Source: Streptomyces daqingensis
GTDB taxonomy: Bacteria > Actinomycetota > Actinomycetes > Streptomycetales > Streptomycetaceae
Assembly: GCF_014645895.1 (NCBI RefSeq)
Contig: NZ_BMMP01000003.1
Span: forward strand, 1-64,000
Length of the DNA: 64,000 bases
Direction: 5' to 3'
Positions 39,402-48,765 of this stretch are shown piece after piece (positions within the stretch are counted from its first letter, which is position 1; each line of letters starts with the position of its first letter). Made by a program: the position numbers and the translations under genes. A model generated the notes under the pieces. The model did not search any database. It was not told the DNA's origin and was given only the letters and a program-made list of their open reading frames with translations.

Positions 39402-39416
39402 CTCTCCGGCCGTGAA

Positions 39417-39447
39417 GGGCGTGGGGGCCGGGCCGGCGCCCACGCCC
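39417..39447 (+). terminator. Hairpin after rluB
   Basis: GGGCGTGGG (39417-39425) pairs with CCCACGCCC (39439-39447) across a GC-rich loop, 16 bases after the rluB stop. It probably ends the parA-scpAB-rluB unit. Confidence 0.6.
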
Positions 39448-39571
39448 GGCCCGGGCGCCCCTCCCCGCCGGTCACGGCCGTCTCACTGGTCGGTCCGCCG
39501 GTACGCGCCCGCCGTGGACGGATCTACGCTGGACCGGGCAGCACACGGCGCACAAGGAGCGGAGCGGGCAC

Positions 39572-39934
39572 GTGGCGGTACGAGCGGTGCGGGGAGCCGT
39601 CCAGCTGGAGCGGGACGAGGCCGGGCACATGCACGAGCAGGTCTCGGCGCTGATGACGAGCGTCCTGGAGCGCAACAGCCTCACTCCGGAGGACCTGATA
39701 AGCGTCTGGTTCACGGCCACTCCCGACCTGCACAGCGACTTCCCCGCCGCGGCCGCCCGCAAGATCGGCATCACCGACGTGCCGCTCATCTGCGCCCAGG
39801 AGCTGGACGTCGCGGGTGCCATGCCGCGCGTGGTGCGCGTGCTGGCCCACATCGAGTCGGATCTCCCCAGGTCCGAGGTCAACCACGTGTACCTCGGCGC
39901 CGCCGCCGCTCTCCGCAAGGACATCGCCCAGTAA
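39572..39934 (+). CDS. aroH: Chorismate mutase, AroH class
   Basis: A 120-residue monofunctional AroH-type (trimeric, alpha/beta) chorismate mutase, giving prephenate for Phe and Tyr. Full-length match to the family: MAVRAVRGAVQLERDE at the start (active-site Arg), SVWFTATPDLHSDFPAAAAR, VPLICAQELDVAGAMPRVVRVL and a C-terminal YLGAAAALRKD. GTG 39572 follows AAGGAGCGGAG. It overlaps the tyrA start by one base (TAATG). AroH-class enzymes are fewer than AroQ types but usual in this gene context. Confidence 0.94.
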   Translation: MAVRAVRGAVQLERDEAGHMHEQVSALMTSVLERNSLTPEDLISVWFTATPDLHSDFPAAAARKIGITDVPLICAQELDVAGAMPRVVRVLAHIESDLPRSEVNHVYLGAAAALRKDIAQ

Positions 39935-41022
39935 TGCGTACCGCCCTCGTCGTCGGCACGGGCCTCATCGGCACCTCAGCGGCGCTCGCCATGACGGCGC
40001 GCGGCGTGCGGGTGCATCTGCGGGACACCGATCCGCAGCGGATCCGTACCGCGGCGTCCCTCGGAGCGGGCACGGACGCCGAGCCGGACGGCCCCGTCGA
40101 CCTCGCGGTGGTGGCGGTGCCGCCCGCCCATGTGGCGCGCGTCGTCGCGGACGTGCAGCGTCTCGGCCTGGCACGCGGCTGCATCGACGTGGCCAGCGTG
40201 AAGGGCGGCCCCCGCCGTGAGCTGCGCGAACTCGGCGGCGATCCCGTCGCCTACCTGGGCAGTCACCCCATGTCGGGCCGCGAGCAGAACGGTCCGCTCG
40301 CCGCCACCGCCGACCTCTTCGAGGGGCGGCCCTGGGTGCTCACGCCGACGCCCGAGACCGACACCGAGGTGCTGAACCTCGCGCTCGAACTGATCGCGCT
40401 GTGCGGCGCGGTCCCCGTGGTCATGGACGCCGACGCCCACGACCGCGCCGTCGCGCTCGTCTCACACACCCCGCAGCTGCTCTCCAGCATGATCGCGGCC
40501 CGCCTGGAGTCCGCGGACGAGACGGCGGTCCGCCTGTGCGGGCAGGGCATCCGGGACGTCACGCGCATCGCCGCGTCCGATCCGGACATGTGGGTGGAGA
40601 TCCTCGCCGCCAACCCGGGGCCCGTCGCCGACGTCCTCGCCGCCGTCGCCGGTGACCTGGACGAGGCCGTACGGGCACTGCGCGCGCTCGACTCCGCGGA
40701 CGAGGAGAAGCGGGGCGGAGGCGCCGCCGGCATCGAGGACGTGCTGCGCCGGGGCAACGCCGGCAGGGCCCGCGTCCCGGGCAAGCACGGCCAGGCGCCC
40801 GCGGTCTACCGGACGGTGGCGGTGCTCATCAGCGACCGCCCGGGCGAGCTGGCCCGTATCTTCGCGGACGCCGGTGCCGCCGGCGTCAACATCGAGGACG
40901 TACGGATCGAGCACGCCACCGGTCAGCAGGCCGGCCACGTCCAGCTCATGGTGGAGCCGGGTGCCGCCTCGGCGCTGGAGTCGGCGCTGCGCGACCGCGG
41001 CTGGTCGCTGCGGCGCCTGTGA
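39934..41022 (+). CDS. tyrA: Prephenate dehydrogenase with ACT domain
   Basis: A 362-residue prephenate dehydrogenase in tyrosine synthesis. NAD-binding Rossmann start RTALVVGTGLIGTSAALAM; active-site GSHPMSGREQNGP with the catalytic His; DAHDRAVALVSHTPQLL. Residues about 290-362 form an ACT domain (VAVLISDRPGELARIFADAG) that probably senses tyrosine. ATG 39934 overlaps the aroH stop, so mutase and dehydrogenase are made together, a split version of the fused enzyme of enterics. Confidence 0.94.
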   Translation: MRTALVVGTGLIGTSAALAMTARGVRVHLRDTDPQRIRTAASLGAGTDAEPDGPVDLAVVAVPPAHVARVVADVQRLGLARGCIDVASVKGGPRRELRELGGDPVAYLGSHPMSGREQNGPLAATADLFEGRPWVLTPTPETDTEVLNLALELIALCGAVPVVMDADAHDRAVALVSHTPQLLSSMIAARLESADETAVRLCGQGIRDVTRIAASDPDMWVEILAANPGPVADVLAAVAGDLDEAVRALRALDSADEEKRGGGAAGIEDVLRRGNAGRARVPGKHGQAPAVYRTVAVLISDRPGELARIFADAGAAGVNIEDVRIEHATGQQAGHVQLMVEPGAASALESALRDRGWSLRRL

Positions 41023-41125
41023 GGTTCCCACCGGCAGAACTGGGCGGTCCCCGCAGCCGGTAGCCTTGGCCCGTGGCCGTTCGGCCCTGCCCGCCCTGCC
41101 CGTGTAGAGAAAGGTCCTCCTCAGC

Positions 41126-41863
41126 GTGTCTGCAGTGATTGTCGCCATCGACGGCCCCTCCGGCACGGGCAAGTCCAGCACCTCGAAGGCGGTGGCTTCG
41201 GCGCTGGGCCTGAGCTACCTGGACACCGGCGCCCAGTACCGCGCCATCACGTGGTGGATGCTGACCAACGGCGTTCCCGTCGACGACGCGGAGGCGGTGG
41301 CGGCCGCTTCCGGCAAGCCCGTGATCGTCTCCGGGACCGACCCGGCGGCGCCCGCCATCTCCGTGGACGGCGCGGACGCCTCGGGCCCGATCCGCACGCA
41401 GGAGGTCACGGCCGCGGTCAGCGCCGTCAGCGCGGTGCCCGAGGTGCGTGCCCGCATCACCGATCTGCAGCGGTCCATCGCGGCCGGAGCGGCGGGCGGC
41501 ATCGTCGTCGAGGGCCGGGACATCGGCACCACCGTCCTTCCGGACGCCGACCTGAAGGTCTTCCTCACCGCCTCGCCGGAGGCCCGCGCCTCCCGCCGCA
41601 GCGGCGAGCTGAAGGGCAAGGACGCCTCCGACGTCTCCACCACCCGTGAAGCGCTGATCAAGCGGGACCAGGCCGACTCCAGCCGCAAGACGTCCCCGCT
41701 GAAGAAGGCGGACGACGCCGTCGAGGTGGACACCACGGAACTCTCCCTGGAACAGGTCGTCGAGTGCGTGGTGACGCTCGTCGAGAACGCGGCGTCGGAG
41801 AAGTCCCGCGAAGCCGGCACGGCCTCCGTGGCGAACGAGAAGGCGGGGCAGATCTCCAAGTGA
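41126..41863 (+). CDS. cmk: Cytidylate kinase
   Basis: A 245-residue (d)CMP kinase. P-loop DGPSGTGKSSTS at about 8-19, LDTGAQYRAITWW for the nucleobase site, EGRDIGTTVLPDADLKVFLTA and the lid region RRSGELKGKD. It feeds CDP/dCDP for nucleic acid and phospholipid synthesis. GTG 41126; the upstream AAAGG is weak. The stop overlaps the plsC-like start (GTGA). cmk and der are neighbours in most actinobacteria. Confidence 0.95.
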   Translation: MSAVIVAIDGPSGTGKSSTSKAVASALGLSYLDTGAQYRAITWWMLTNGVPVDDAEAVAAASGKPVIVSGTDPAAPAISVDGADASGPIRTQEVTAAVSAVSAVPEVRARITDLQRSIAAGAAGGIVVEGRDIGTTVLPDADLKVFLTASPEARASRRSGELKGKDASDVSTTREALIKRDQADSSRKTSPLKKADDAVEVDTTELSLEQVVECVVTLVENAASEKSREAGTASVANEKAGQISK

Positions 41864-42516
41864 CGTCCACCGGGGGAGCACCCGGTGCGCGGGGGGCCGC
41901 GACGGGGCGCCGTATCGGCCTCGGCCTGATGCACGGCCTGTGGCGTCCCCGCGTGCTCGGTGCGCGGCGAGTGCCCGCGAGCGGTCCGGTGATCCTCGCC
42001 GTCAACCACTCGCACATCATCGACGGACCGATGCTGATGGGCATCGCGCCCCGCCCCGTCCACTTCCTCATCAAGCGGGAGGCGTTCGTGGGCCCGCTCG
42101 GCCCGTTCCTGCGGGGCATCGGGCAGATCGAGGTCGACCGCAGCTCGGCCGACCGCGCCGCGATCCAGCGGGCGCTGGCCGTGCTGGAGGGCGGCGGGGT
42201 ACTGGGGATATTCCCCGAAGGGACCCGCGGCGAGGGCGACTTCGCCTCGCTGCGCTCGGGACTCGCCTACTTCGCCGTACGCTCCGGAGCGCCCGTCGTC
42301 CCGGTGGCGGTGCTGGGCAGCAACGACCGGCCGGGCAGACTTGTCAGGGCGCTTCCCGCACTGCGCAGCCGGGTCGACGTCGTCTTCGGCGACCCCTTCG
42401 AAGCGGGAGACGGCAGCGGGCGCCGTACCCGCAAGGCGCTCGACGAGGCCACCTCGCGCATCCAGCGCAGACTGACGGACCACCTGGCGGGCGCGCGGCG
42501 GCAGACGGAACGCTGA
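41860..42516 (+). CDS. 1-acyl-sn-glycerol-3-phosphate acyltransferase (PlsC family)
   Basis: A 218-residue PlsC-type acyltransferase. The catalytic motif NHSHIIDG (HX4D) is near 47-54, the substrate motif FPEGTRGEG near 118, and a third conserved strand is PVVPVAVLG. It probably makes phosphatidic acid or acylates a related lipid at the membrane. GTG 41860 overlaps the cmk stop. It sits between cmk and der, as usual in Streptomyces. Confidence 0.9.
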   Translation: MTSTGGAPGARGAATGRRIGLGLMHGLWRPRVLGARRVPASGPVILAVNHSHIIDGPMLMGIAPRPVHFLIKREAFVGPLGPFLRGIGQIEVDRSSADRAAIQRALAVLEGGGVLGIFPEGTRGEGDFASLRSGLAYFAVRSGAPVVPVAVLGSNDRPGRLVRALPALRSRVDVVFGDPFEAGDGSGRRTRKALDEATSRIQRRLTDHLAGARRQTER

Positions 42517-42554
42517 GCACGCCCCGGCGCCCGCGGGGCGCCCCACAGGCACCA

Positions 42555-42583
42555 CGGGCCGGCCGCCGCGGACGGCCGGCCCG
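42555..42583 (+). terminator. Hairpin between plsC-like gene and der
   Basis: An 11-bp perfect stem (42555-42565 with 42573-42583) and a 7-base loop in the 148-bp gap. It may partly terminate cmk-plsC transcription before der; no T tract. Confidence 0.6.
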
Positions 42584-42664
42584 GCACACTTGCAGCAGCG
42601 AGCCGCCCGGAGACCTCCGGGCGGACGCGGACCACCTGATCAGGAACGACGAGGACGAGACGGC

Positions 42665-44140
42665 ATGAACGACCAGAACCAGCACGGCGACGAGCCGGCG
42701 CACGAGCACGGTGAGCTCGGCGACGCCGAGTTCGCCCAGTTCATGGAGCTCGCCGCGGAAGAGGGCTTCGAAGCCGAAGAGGTAGAGGGTGCCCTGGAGG
42801 AGGCCTCGCACGGGCCGCTGCCGGTGCTCGCCGTCGTCGGCCGCCCCAACGTCGGCAAGTCGACTCTGGTGAACCGCATCCTCGGCCGGCGCGAGGCCGT
42901 CGTCGAGGACCGCCCGGGCGTGACCCGGGACCGCGTCACCTACGAGGCCGAGTGGGCGGGCCGCCGCTTCAAGGTCGTCGACACCGGCGGCTGGGAGCTC
43001 GACGTGCTCGGCATGGAGGCGTCGGTGGCGGCCCAGGCCGAGTTCGCGGTGGAGGCCGCCGACGCGGTCGTCTTCGTGGTGGACGCCCAGGTCGGGGCCA
43101 CGGACACCGACGAGGCCGTCGTGCGGATGCTGCGCAAGGCCGGCAAGCCGGTCGTGCTCTGCGCCAACAAGGTCGACGGGCCGACGGGCGAGGCCGACGC
43201 CGCCTACCTGTGGGGCCTCGGCCTCGGTGAACCGCACCCCGTCTCCGCCCTCCACGGACGCGGTACGGGCGACCTTCTCGACGTGGCCCTCGACGCCCTG
43301 CCGGAGGCCCCTGAGCAGACCTTCGGCGCCGGCGGAGTCGGCGGCCCGAGGCGCGTGGCGCTGATCGGGCGTCCCAACGTCGGCAAGTCCTCGCTGCTGA
43401 ACAAGGTGGCGAAGGAGGACCGCGTCGTCGTCAACGAGGAGGCGGGCACCACGCGGGACCCGGTCGACGAGCTGATCGAACTCGCCGGCCGCACCTGGAT
43501 GTTCGTCGACACCGCGGGCATCCGCCGCCGCGTGCACCTCCAGGAGGGCGCCGACTACTACGCCTCGCTGCGCACCGCGGCCGCCCTGGAGAAGGCCGAG
43601 GTCGCGGTCGTCCTGATCGATGTGACGGAGTCGATCAGCGTCCAGGACCTGCGCATCATCACCATGGCCGTGGAGGCCGGACGCGCACTCGTCATCGCCT
43701 ACAACAAGTGGGACAACCTCGACGACGAGCGCCGCTTCTACCTGGAGCGGGAGATCGAGAGGGACCTGGTCCAGGTGCGCTGGGCGCCGCGGGTGAACAT
43801 CTCGGCCCGCACCGGACGGCACATGGAGAAGCTCGTACCGGCCATCGAGACGGCGCTCGAAGGGTGGGAGACCCGCGTCCCCACCGGGAAGCTCAACTCC
43901 TTCCTCGGCGAGATCGTCGCGGCGAACCCGCACCCGGTGCGGGGCGGCAAGCAGCCCCGCATCCTCTTCGGCACGCAGGCCGGGGTCAGGCCGCCGCGGT
44001 TCGTGCTGTTCGCCTCCGGGTTCCTGGAGGCGGGCTACCGGCGCTTCATCGAGCGGCGGCTGCGCGAGGAGTTCGGCTTCGAGGGGACGCCCGTGCACAT
44101 GTCGGTGCGGGTGCGTGAGAAGCGCGGCAAGAAGAAGTAG
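42665..44140 (+). CDS. der: Ribosome-assembly GTPase Der (EngA)
   Basis: A 491-residue double GTPase needed for 50S subunit maturation. The first G domain has [15 protein letters not shown] (about 59) and DTGGWE; the second has [15 protein letters not shown] (about 235) and DTAGIRRR. The C-terminal KH-like domain follows ([20 protein letters not shown] onward). NKVD and NKWD are the two guanine-specificity motifs. The first 50 residues are an acidic, His-containing extension. ATG 42665 has GAGGACGAGA upstream. Confidence 0.95.
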   Translation: MNDQNQHGDEPAHEHGELGDAEFAQFMELAAEEGFEAEEVEGALEEASHGPLPVLAVVGRPNVGKSTLVNRILGRREAVVEDRPGVTRDRVTYEAEWAGRRFKVVDTGGWELDVLGMEASVAAQAEFAVEAADAVVFVVDAQVGATDTDEAVVRMLRKAGKPVVLCANKVDGPTGEADAAYLWGLGLGEPHPVSALHGRGTGDLLDVALDALPEAPEQTFGAGGVGGPRRVALIGRPNVGKSSLLNKVAKEDRVVVNEEAGTTRDPVDELIELAGRTWMFVDTAGIRRRVHLQEGADYYASLRTAAALEKAEVAVVLIDVTESISVQDLRIITMAVEAGRALVIAYNKWDNLDDERRFYLEREIERDLVQVRWAPRVNISARTGRHMEKLVPAIETALEGWETRVPTGKLNSFLGEIVAANPHPVRGGKQPRILFGTQAGVRPPRFVLFASGFLEAGYRRFIERRLREEFGFEGTPVHMSVRVREKRGKKK

Positions 44141-44190
44141 CCGGCCTTCGCGGGCCGGCCGGCGCCGCACCCGCTGCGGTGTGCGGCGCC
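44140..44190. terminator. Tandem hairpin terminators after der
   Basis: First stem GCCGGCC (44140-44146) with GGCCGGC (44153-44159). Second stem of 10 bp (44161-44170 with 44181-44190). They lie between der and the opposing small gene. Confidence 0.75.
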
Positions 44191-44221
44191 CGTGCGACGG
44201 TTCCGGTGCCGTCGCCGTCGT

Positions 44222-44572
44222 TCAGTGTCCGTACGTGCGTCCGTTCTGCTGTCCCGGAGGCAGGGCGGCGGGCTTGCCGCCGGTGCGCTTCGGCAGCAGT
44301 TCGTGCGGCCACTCGCCGCCGCGCCAGCTCCCGCCGCCCAGCTGGCCGGCCGCCGTGCCGTGCGTCAGGCCGAAGCCCTCGAACCGCAGCTCCTCCTCGC
44401 CGGAGCGGTCGCCGGGCAGCGTACGGAAGAGCCTGCTGTACTCGGCGTACAGGGCGTCGTAGATGGGTGTGCCGGAGCCGGGCGAGGGGGATTCGCGGCT
44501 GTGGCGCATACCGGGGATGAGTCCCTGGTCGCGGTACGGGCGGTGGGCTCTGGAAGGTTCGTAAGGCTGCAC
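44222..44572 (-). CDS. Small unknown protein, probably actinobacterial
   Basis: A 116-residue protein I do not recognise by function. It contains TPIYDALYAEYSRLFRTLPGD, EEELRFEGFGL and WRGGEWPHELLPKRTGG, and ends in a Gln/Gly/Arg-rich tail. No transmembrane segment or catalytic motif is visible. The start is uncertain: GTG 44572 or ATG 44509 (MRHSRESP). The frame stays open further but without credible composition. It faces der across tandem terminators. Confidence 0.6.
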   Translation of the reverse strand: MQPYEPSRAHRPYRDQGLIPGMRHSRESPSPGSGTPIYDALYAEYSRLFRTLPGDRSGEEELRFEGFGLTHGTAAGQLGGGSWRGGEWPHELLPKRTGGKPAALPPGQQNGRTYGH

Positions 44573-44736
44573 GTCTGGCCAAACGACCGCGCCGCCCGGC
44601 GGATGCGGGGCGGCGCGGCGAATGACCTGTTCGCAGGGGTGGGTCAGGGGCGTACGTGCGAACGGAGCGCCGTGCGGGGCATGGCCCGCACGGCACGTCC
44701 GGGGGCTCCCGCCGCCCGGAGGACCGCGGGAGACCG

Positions 44737-45867
44737 TCAGCCCTGCAGAGGCATCGTGGCCGCGACCAGCACTCCTCGTGCCGCGGCCTGGACGAGGGCC
44801 TCCCGGAGCAGGTCCTCCCGGGGCTGGTGGCCGATGGAGCCGGTGGGCGCCGCGTAGACGAGCACCGTCCCGTTCCTGTTGGCGGACTCCCGCCACTCCT
44901 CGGTGACGGGCAGCGCCTGGTGCGCCTGCCACCAGGCGGTGGGCTGGCCGGTTCCGCCGGAGGGCGGCTGGAGGATGGCGTGGAGCTGGCCCATGGCGAC
45001 CAGCACGGACCAGCCGGACACGGGTGCCGGCGGCTCCCCGAGGCCGGTGACGTGCTGGAAGCCCTGCTCGGCGAGGAGCGGCAGGAAGTCGTCGCCGGGG
45101 CCGCTCGCGCCCGGACGCGCGATGCGGGACGTCGGCTCGACGACGACGGCGGCGTGGACGGTCCGCCCGATCAGCACCTGCCCGCACGTGACGCTCAGCA
45201 CCGCACGCTCCGGGGACGGACGGCCGGGCGCGGCGGGTGAGGCGGGCCGGGGCACCGTGCCCGAGGGGGCCGCCGCGCCCGCAGACGTCCCGTACGCGTC
45301 GGGAGCCGGTCGTCCGGGGTGGCCGGACGGTGGCGCGGCGTACCCGGCAGGGGCCGGGACGCCCTCCTGGTAGCCGTAGCCGCCGCCGTACCCCTCCCGG
45401 TAGCCGTCACCGTAGTGCGCGGCCTGGCCGGGGACGCTTCCGAACTGCTGGACGGGACCGGGGGCGTTCCCGAAGCCCTGGCCGTGATCGGGCGCGTAGC
45501 CGTAGCCGCCGTTGTGGCCCGCTGCCGGACCGGCGCCGTAGCCGTACCCCGGGTCCGCGGCGGCCGCGCCCGCGGTGCCGGCGGCCCCGGCCTCGGCGGT
45601 GATCGTGCGGACCGCTCCCTGCACCTGCTCCTCCGAGACCTTCACCACCTGCGAGGGGATGCACGCGGCGTGCGCGAAGGCGAGGACGGCCGTCTCCTCG
45701 CCCACGAACAGCACGGCGGTGGTGGGCATGCGACCGGTGTCGCCGGGAGTGCGGCACGAGGTGCAGTCGTAGGCGCCCGGGGCGTTCTCGCCGGCGAGCA
45801 GCCTGTCGGCTTCATCGTCGCCGATCTCGGCGCGTACGTCGTCGCTGACATCGAGCAAGGGGGACAC
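44737..45867 (-). CDS. Unknown protein with CxxC...HxxC motif and Gly/Tyr-rich linker
   Basis: A 376-residue protein of unknown function. N-terminus (1-95): DCTSCRTPGDTG and later FAHAACIPSQVV, giving Cys-x2-Cys and His-x2-Cys pairs that could bind a metal. Residues about 95-210 are a Gly/Tyr/Ala/Pro linker with repeated GYGYG-like units. Residues about 215-376 are a folded domain (LSVTCGQVLIGRTVHAAVVV, VLVAMGQLHAILQ, LREALVQAAARGVLVAATMP). The GTG start at 45867 places it divergent from the glycosyltransferase. No signal peptide. I cannot assign it to a named family. Confidence 0.7.
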   Translation of the reverse strand: MSPLLDVSDDVRAEIGDDEADRLLAGENAPGAYDCTSCRTPGDTGRMPTTAVLFVGEETAVLAFAHAACIPSQVVKVSEEQVQGAVRTITAEAGAAGTAGAAAADPGYGYGAGPAAGHNGGYGYAPDHGQGFGNAPGPVQQFGSVPGQAAHYGDGYREGYGGGYGYQEGVPAPAGYAAPPSGHPGRPAPDAYGTSAGAAAPSGTVPRPASPAAPGRPSPERAVLSVTCGQVLIGRTVHAAVVVEPTSRIARPGASGPGDDFLPLLAEQGFQHVTGLGEPPAPVSGWSVLVAMGQLHAILQPPSGGTGQPTAWWQAHQALPVTEEWRESANRNGTVLVYAAPTGSIGHQPREDLLREALVQAAARGVLVAATMPLQG

Positions 45868-46026
45868 AGGGGCTCCTGGCGTTCGGTTCTTGTCCCATGG
45901 ACAACGGGAGAGCCGTGGTCGCGGTCACGCGCGGGGGACGACCGGAATGCTCGGGGGAGGGCACCGTGTCCTGCTCCGGGAGTGGTCAACCGGTGTAGTG
46001 GGCAGGCAAGTTCCAGAATCTTCTTC

Positions 46027-46042
46027 ACAGTTTCGAAACTGT
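46027..46042. promoter_or_regulatory. Perfect 16-bp palindrome in divergent promoter region
   Basis: ACAGTTTCGAAACTGT is a perfect 16-bp palindrome in an AT-richer patch. It lies 111 bp before the glycosyltransferase start and 160 bp before the opposing gene. It does not match the LexA, iron-box or LacI sites elsewhere in the window. It looks like an operator for an unknown dimeric regulator; the 285-bp gap holds no gene. Confidence 0.6.
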
Positions 46043-46152
46043 TCTGGGACAAGTACGTGATAGCGCCCAACCATCACCCTTCCTGCCCGGTCTACCCATC
46101 GGAAGGCGGACAGCAGGGGACTGACCGCGTCGAACGCGTGGGGGGCGGGCAC

Positions 46153-47403
46153 ATGCACATCGCGTTTCTGATCAACAGCGGCTACGGGATGGGCGGGACG
46201 ATCCGTACCACGTACAACCTGGCGTCGAAGCTGGCGGAGCAGCACGACGTCGAGGTCGTCTCCGTGTTCCGGTACAGGGACCGGCCGTTCTTCGACCCTG
46301 GTCCCGGAGTCCGGCTGCGCTCGCTCGTCGACATGCGGCGGCACAGCCCGCACTATGCGGGAGACGATCCCCAACACGCCCTTCACGCCCGCGTGTTCCC
46401 GGACTGCGACGGCCGTCATCCGCAGTACAGCGCCCTCACCGACCGCCGCATCGGCGAGTACCTGGCGGCCACGGAGGCGGACGTCGTCATCGGCACCCGC
46501 CCCGGGCTCAACGCCCACATAGCGCGCCAGACGCGCCGCGGGCCCGCCCGGCTGGGCCAGGAGCACCTCACGCTGGCCACGCACTCGGCGCGCATGAAGC
46601 TGATGCTGCGCGACACCTACCCCCGCCTCGACGCGGTCACGACGGTCACCGAGGCCGACGCCCGCGACTACCGGCGGATACTCCGCCTGCCGGGTGTCCG
46701 CGTCGAGGCGCTGCCCAACAGCGTCCCCGCGCCGCAGGTCGGCCCGGCGGACAGCAGCGGCAAGTGGGTCGTCGCCGCCGGGCGTCTGGCCCCGGCCAAG
46801 CGCTACGACGTGCTGATACGCGCTTTCGCGGGCGTCGTCGCGGAACGCCCCGACTGGGGCCTGCGGATCTACGGCAACGGCCGCGAACGGGACGGCCTCC
46901 GGGCTCTCATCGACGAACTCGGTCTCTACAACCACGTGTTCCTGATGGGGCCCGCGCACCCCATCGAGGCCGAATGGGCCAAGGGGGCCATCGGGGCCGT
47001 CACTTCGAGCCTGGAGTCGTTCGGCATGACCATCGTCGAAGCCATGCGGTGCGGTCTCCCCGTCGTGGCGACCGACTGCCCGCACGGTCCCGGCGAGATC
47101 ATCCGCGACGGGTCCGACGGGCTGCTCGTACCGACGGGCGACGTTCCCGCCGTCACCGGCGCCCTGCTGCGTCTGATGAACGACGACGCTCTCAGGCAGC
47201 GCATGGGACGGACCGCACTTGCCGCGTCCGCGCGGTTCGACCCCGCGCACGTCGCGGCACGTTACGAGGACCTTCTGACGCAGCTGGTCAACCGCCGCGG
47301 AGCCACGGTCCACAGAGCACGCGCCGCGCTGCTGAGCGGGGCGTACGCGGCCAAGGACGCCCTGTGCGCCCGACGCATCGCACTGCAGGGAGGACAGGCA
47401 TGA
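46153..47403 (+). CDS. GT4-family glycosyltransferase
   Basis: A 416-residue GT-B glycosyltransferase. It opens MHIAFLINSGYGMGGTIRTTYNLA (acceptor-side Gly loop), has VVAAGRLAPAKRYDVLIRAF at the domain linker and the donor-site E-x7-E in SLESFGMTIVEAMRCGLPVVATD (about 285-307). It resembles capsule or teichoic-acid-type transferases that extend poly-hexose chains, but specificity is not readable. ATG 46153. The stop overlaps the next gene (ATGA), so the two products probably act together. Confidence 0.87.
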   Translation: MHIAFLINSGYGMGGTIRTTYNLASKLAEQHDVEVVSVFRYRDRPFFDPGPGVRLRSLVDMRRHSPHYAGDDPQHALHARVFPDCDGRHPQYSALTDRRIGEYLAATEADVVIGTRPGLNAHIARQTRRGPARLGQEHLTLATHSARMKLMLRDTYPRLDAVTTVTEADARDYRRILRLPGVRVEALPNSVPAPQVGPADSSGKWVVAAGRLAPAKRYDVLIRAFAGVVAERPDWGLRIYGNGRERDGLRALIDELGLYNHVFLMGPAHPIEAEWAKGAIGAVTSSLESFGMTIVEAMRCGLPVVATDCPHGPGEIIRDGSDGLLVPTGDVPAVTGALLRLMNDDALRQRMGRTALAASARFDPAHVAARYEDLLTQLVNRRGATVHRARAALLSGAYAAKDALCARRIALQGGQA

Positions 47404-48416
47404 CCACCCGCGCCACCGGGACACCGCCGGCAGCCGCATACGGGGGAGAGGCAGCGGGCGCCGCCCCGGCCGCACAGGTGCGCCCCCCGGTGGACTGGCC
47501 GCCGCACTCCCCGAAGCCCAAGTCCCTCCGCCCGCAAGCCGATTGCACGGCGGACACCGCGGGCGGGATCACCATCGACGTGCGCGTTTCCGAGGGGCAG
47601 GCTGCCGCCTCCGGCATGGCGCGGGCGGTGGAGGGCGGCGCCGCGCTGCTCCTGAGACGCCGCGGCGGGGGAGAGGGCCCGGAGGACACCGTCCGGCTGC
47701 CGCTCGGCCCCGCCGGGACGGAGGGCGTGATGCGCGCCGTCCTGCCGAGCATCATGACGCTGCCCGAGGGCCGTTGGGACGCCTTCCTCGCCGTGGCCGA
47801 AGCGGAGCCGCAGCGGCTGCGCTCCGGGCTGAACGACCTGCGTTCACTCGTGGACCGCGTACCGCGGCAGGGACGTACCTGGCTGGGCGTGCGCATCCCC
47901 TACGCCACCAAGTACGGCAACCTCACGGTGCGTTCGTGGCTGCGCTGGCCGCACGCGGAGGCGGGGCAGCTGCACGTCGAGGACGGCCTGATGCGGCTGC
48001 GCGGCGTGCTCTTCGGCGCGCGGCTCGACAGCGGCGCCCGGATCGAGGCACGGCCCCGTGACGGCGGGCCCGCGGTGTGCAGTCCGGTGGCCCCAGAGGT
48101 ACGTGCGCCCGGCCGTCCCGGGGGGCGGACCGCCTGGAAGACCGGAGCCGAGCCGGAGGCGGCGACGGGCTTCACGGCCGAACTGCAGCTCGCCGCGCTG
48201 GGGCCGGGACACCGGGTATGGGACCTGTGGCTGCGTCCGGACGGGGACGCCGGACCGGTCCGGATCGCCCGGATCCTCGATGACATCCCCGACAAGAGGC
48301 TGATCTTCAGCTATCCGCCGCAGCGTGTGACCGACGCCGGGGGAGAGCGGACGGTGCGGCCGTACTACACGCTCGACAACGACCTTTCCCTAAGGGTTTG
48401 CCTTTCGGATGCGTAG
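47400..48416 (+). CDS. Unknown partner protein of the glycosyltransferase
   Basis: A 338-residue protein translated with the preceding glycosyltransferase (ATGA overlap). The first 50 residues are Pro/Ala-rich. Two beta-rich halves follow: TIDVRVSEGQ...LLLRRRG...WDAFLAVAEAEPQRLRSGLND, and LRLRGVLFGARLDSGARIEARPRDG...FTAELQLAALGPGHRVWDLWLRP. The repeated WD[AL][FW]L pattern suggests a duplicated beta-sandwich domain, perhaps glycan-binding. I do not recognise a family or an active site. It ends IRPYYTLDNDLSLRV-like near the C-terminus. Confidence 0.72.
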   Translation: MTTRATGTPPAAAYGGEAAGAAPAAQVRPPVDWPPHSPKPKSLRPQADCTADTAGGITIDVRVSEGQAAASGMARAVEGGAALLLRRRGGGEGPEDTVRLPLGPAGTEGVMRAVLPSIMTLPEGRWDAFLAVAEAEPQRLRSGLNDLRSLVDRVPRQGRTWLGVRIPYATKYGNLTVRSWLRWPHAEAGQLHVEDGLMRLRGVLFGARLDSGARIEARPRDGGPAVCSPVAPEVRAPGRPGGRTAWKTGAEPEAATGFTAELQLAALGPGHRVWDLWLRPDGDAGPVRIARILDDIPDKRLIFSYPPQRVTDAGGERTVRPYYTLDNDLSLRVCLSDA

Positions 48417-48460
48417 AAGCAGTGAAGTGGGCAACTCGAAGCCATGGAGGTGTCGTTCAC

Positions 48461-48631
48461 ATGGTTCCTATTCTGCTCGTACTGCTGTTGGCCCTGCTCC
48501 TCTTCGGAGCGGGCTTCGCGTTGAAGGCCCTGTGGTGGATCGCGGTAGCGGTACTCGTGATCTGGTTGCTCGGCTTCCTGCTGCGCACCACCAATGCGGG
48601 CGGAGGCAAGGCACGCTGGTATCGCTGGTAG
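48461..48631 (+). CDS. Small hydrophobic membrane protein
   Basis: A 56-residue protein with two hydrophobic segments (VPILLVLLLALLLFGAGFAL and IAVAVLVIWLLGFLL) and a short basic, aromatic tail ending RWYRW. Similar 50-60-residue hydrophobic proteins are common in Streptomyces; their role is unknown. ATG 48461 follows GGAGG by about 11 bases; the frame is open 21 codons further upstream but that part lacks hydrophobic character. It lies between the glycosyltransferase pair and a terminator. Confidence 0.7.
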   Translation: MVPILLVLLLALLLFGAGFALKALWWIAVAVLVIWLLGFLLRTTNAGGGKARWYRW

Positions 48632-48696
48632 ACGGCGATCGCCCCGTAGCGGGAGGCGAATGACTTCCGGCGGAGCACTCTTACAGCGAACAAGGG

Positions 48697-48725
48697 CAGG
48701 GGCCCGGCCATCGGCCGGGCCCCTG
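48697..48725. terminator. Hairpin terminator
   Basis: A perfect 13-bp stem (48697-48709 with 48713-48725) and 3-base loop, 65 bases after the small hydrophobic gene and 40 before the WYL regulator. Confidence 0.75.
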
Positions 48726-48765
48726 CGGACTCTAGCTGTCCGCAAGCGGTGGCAGACTCGGCGGC

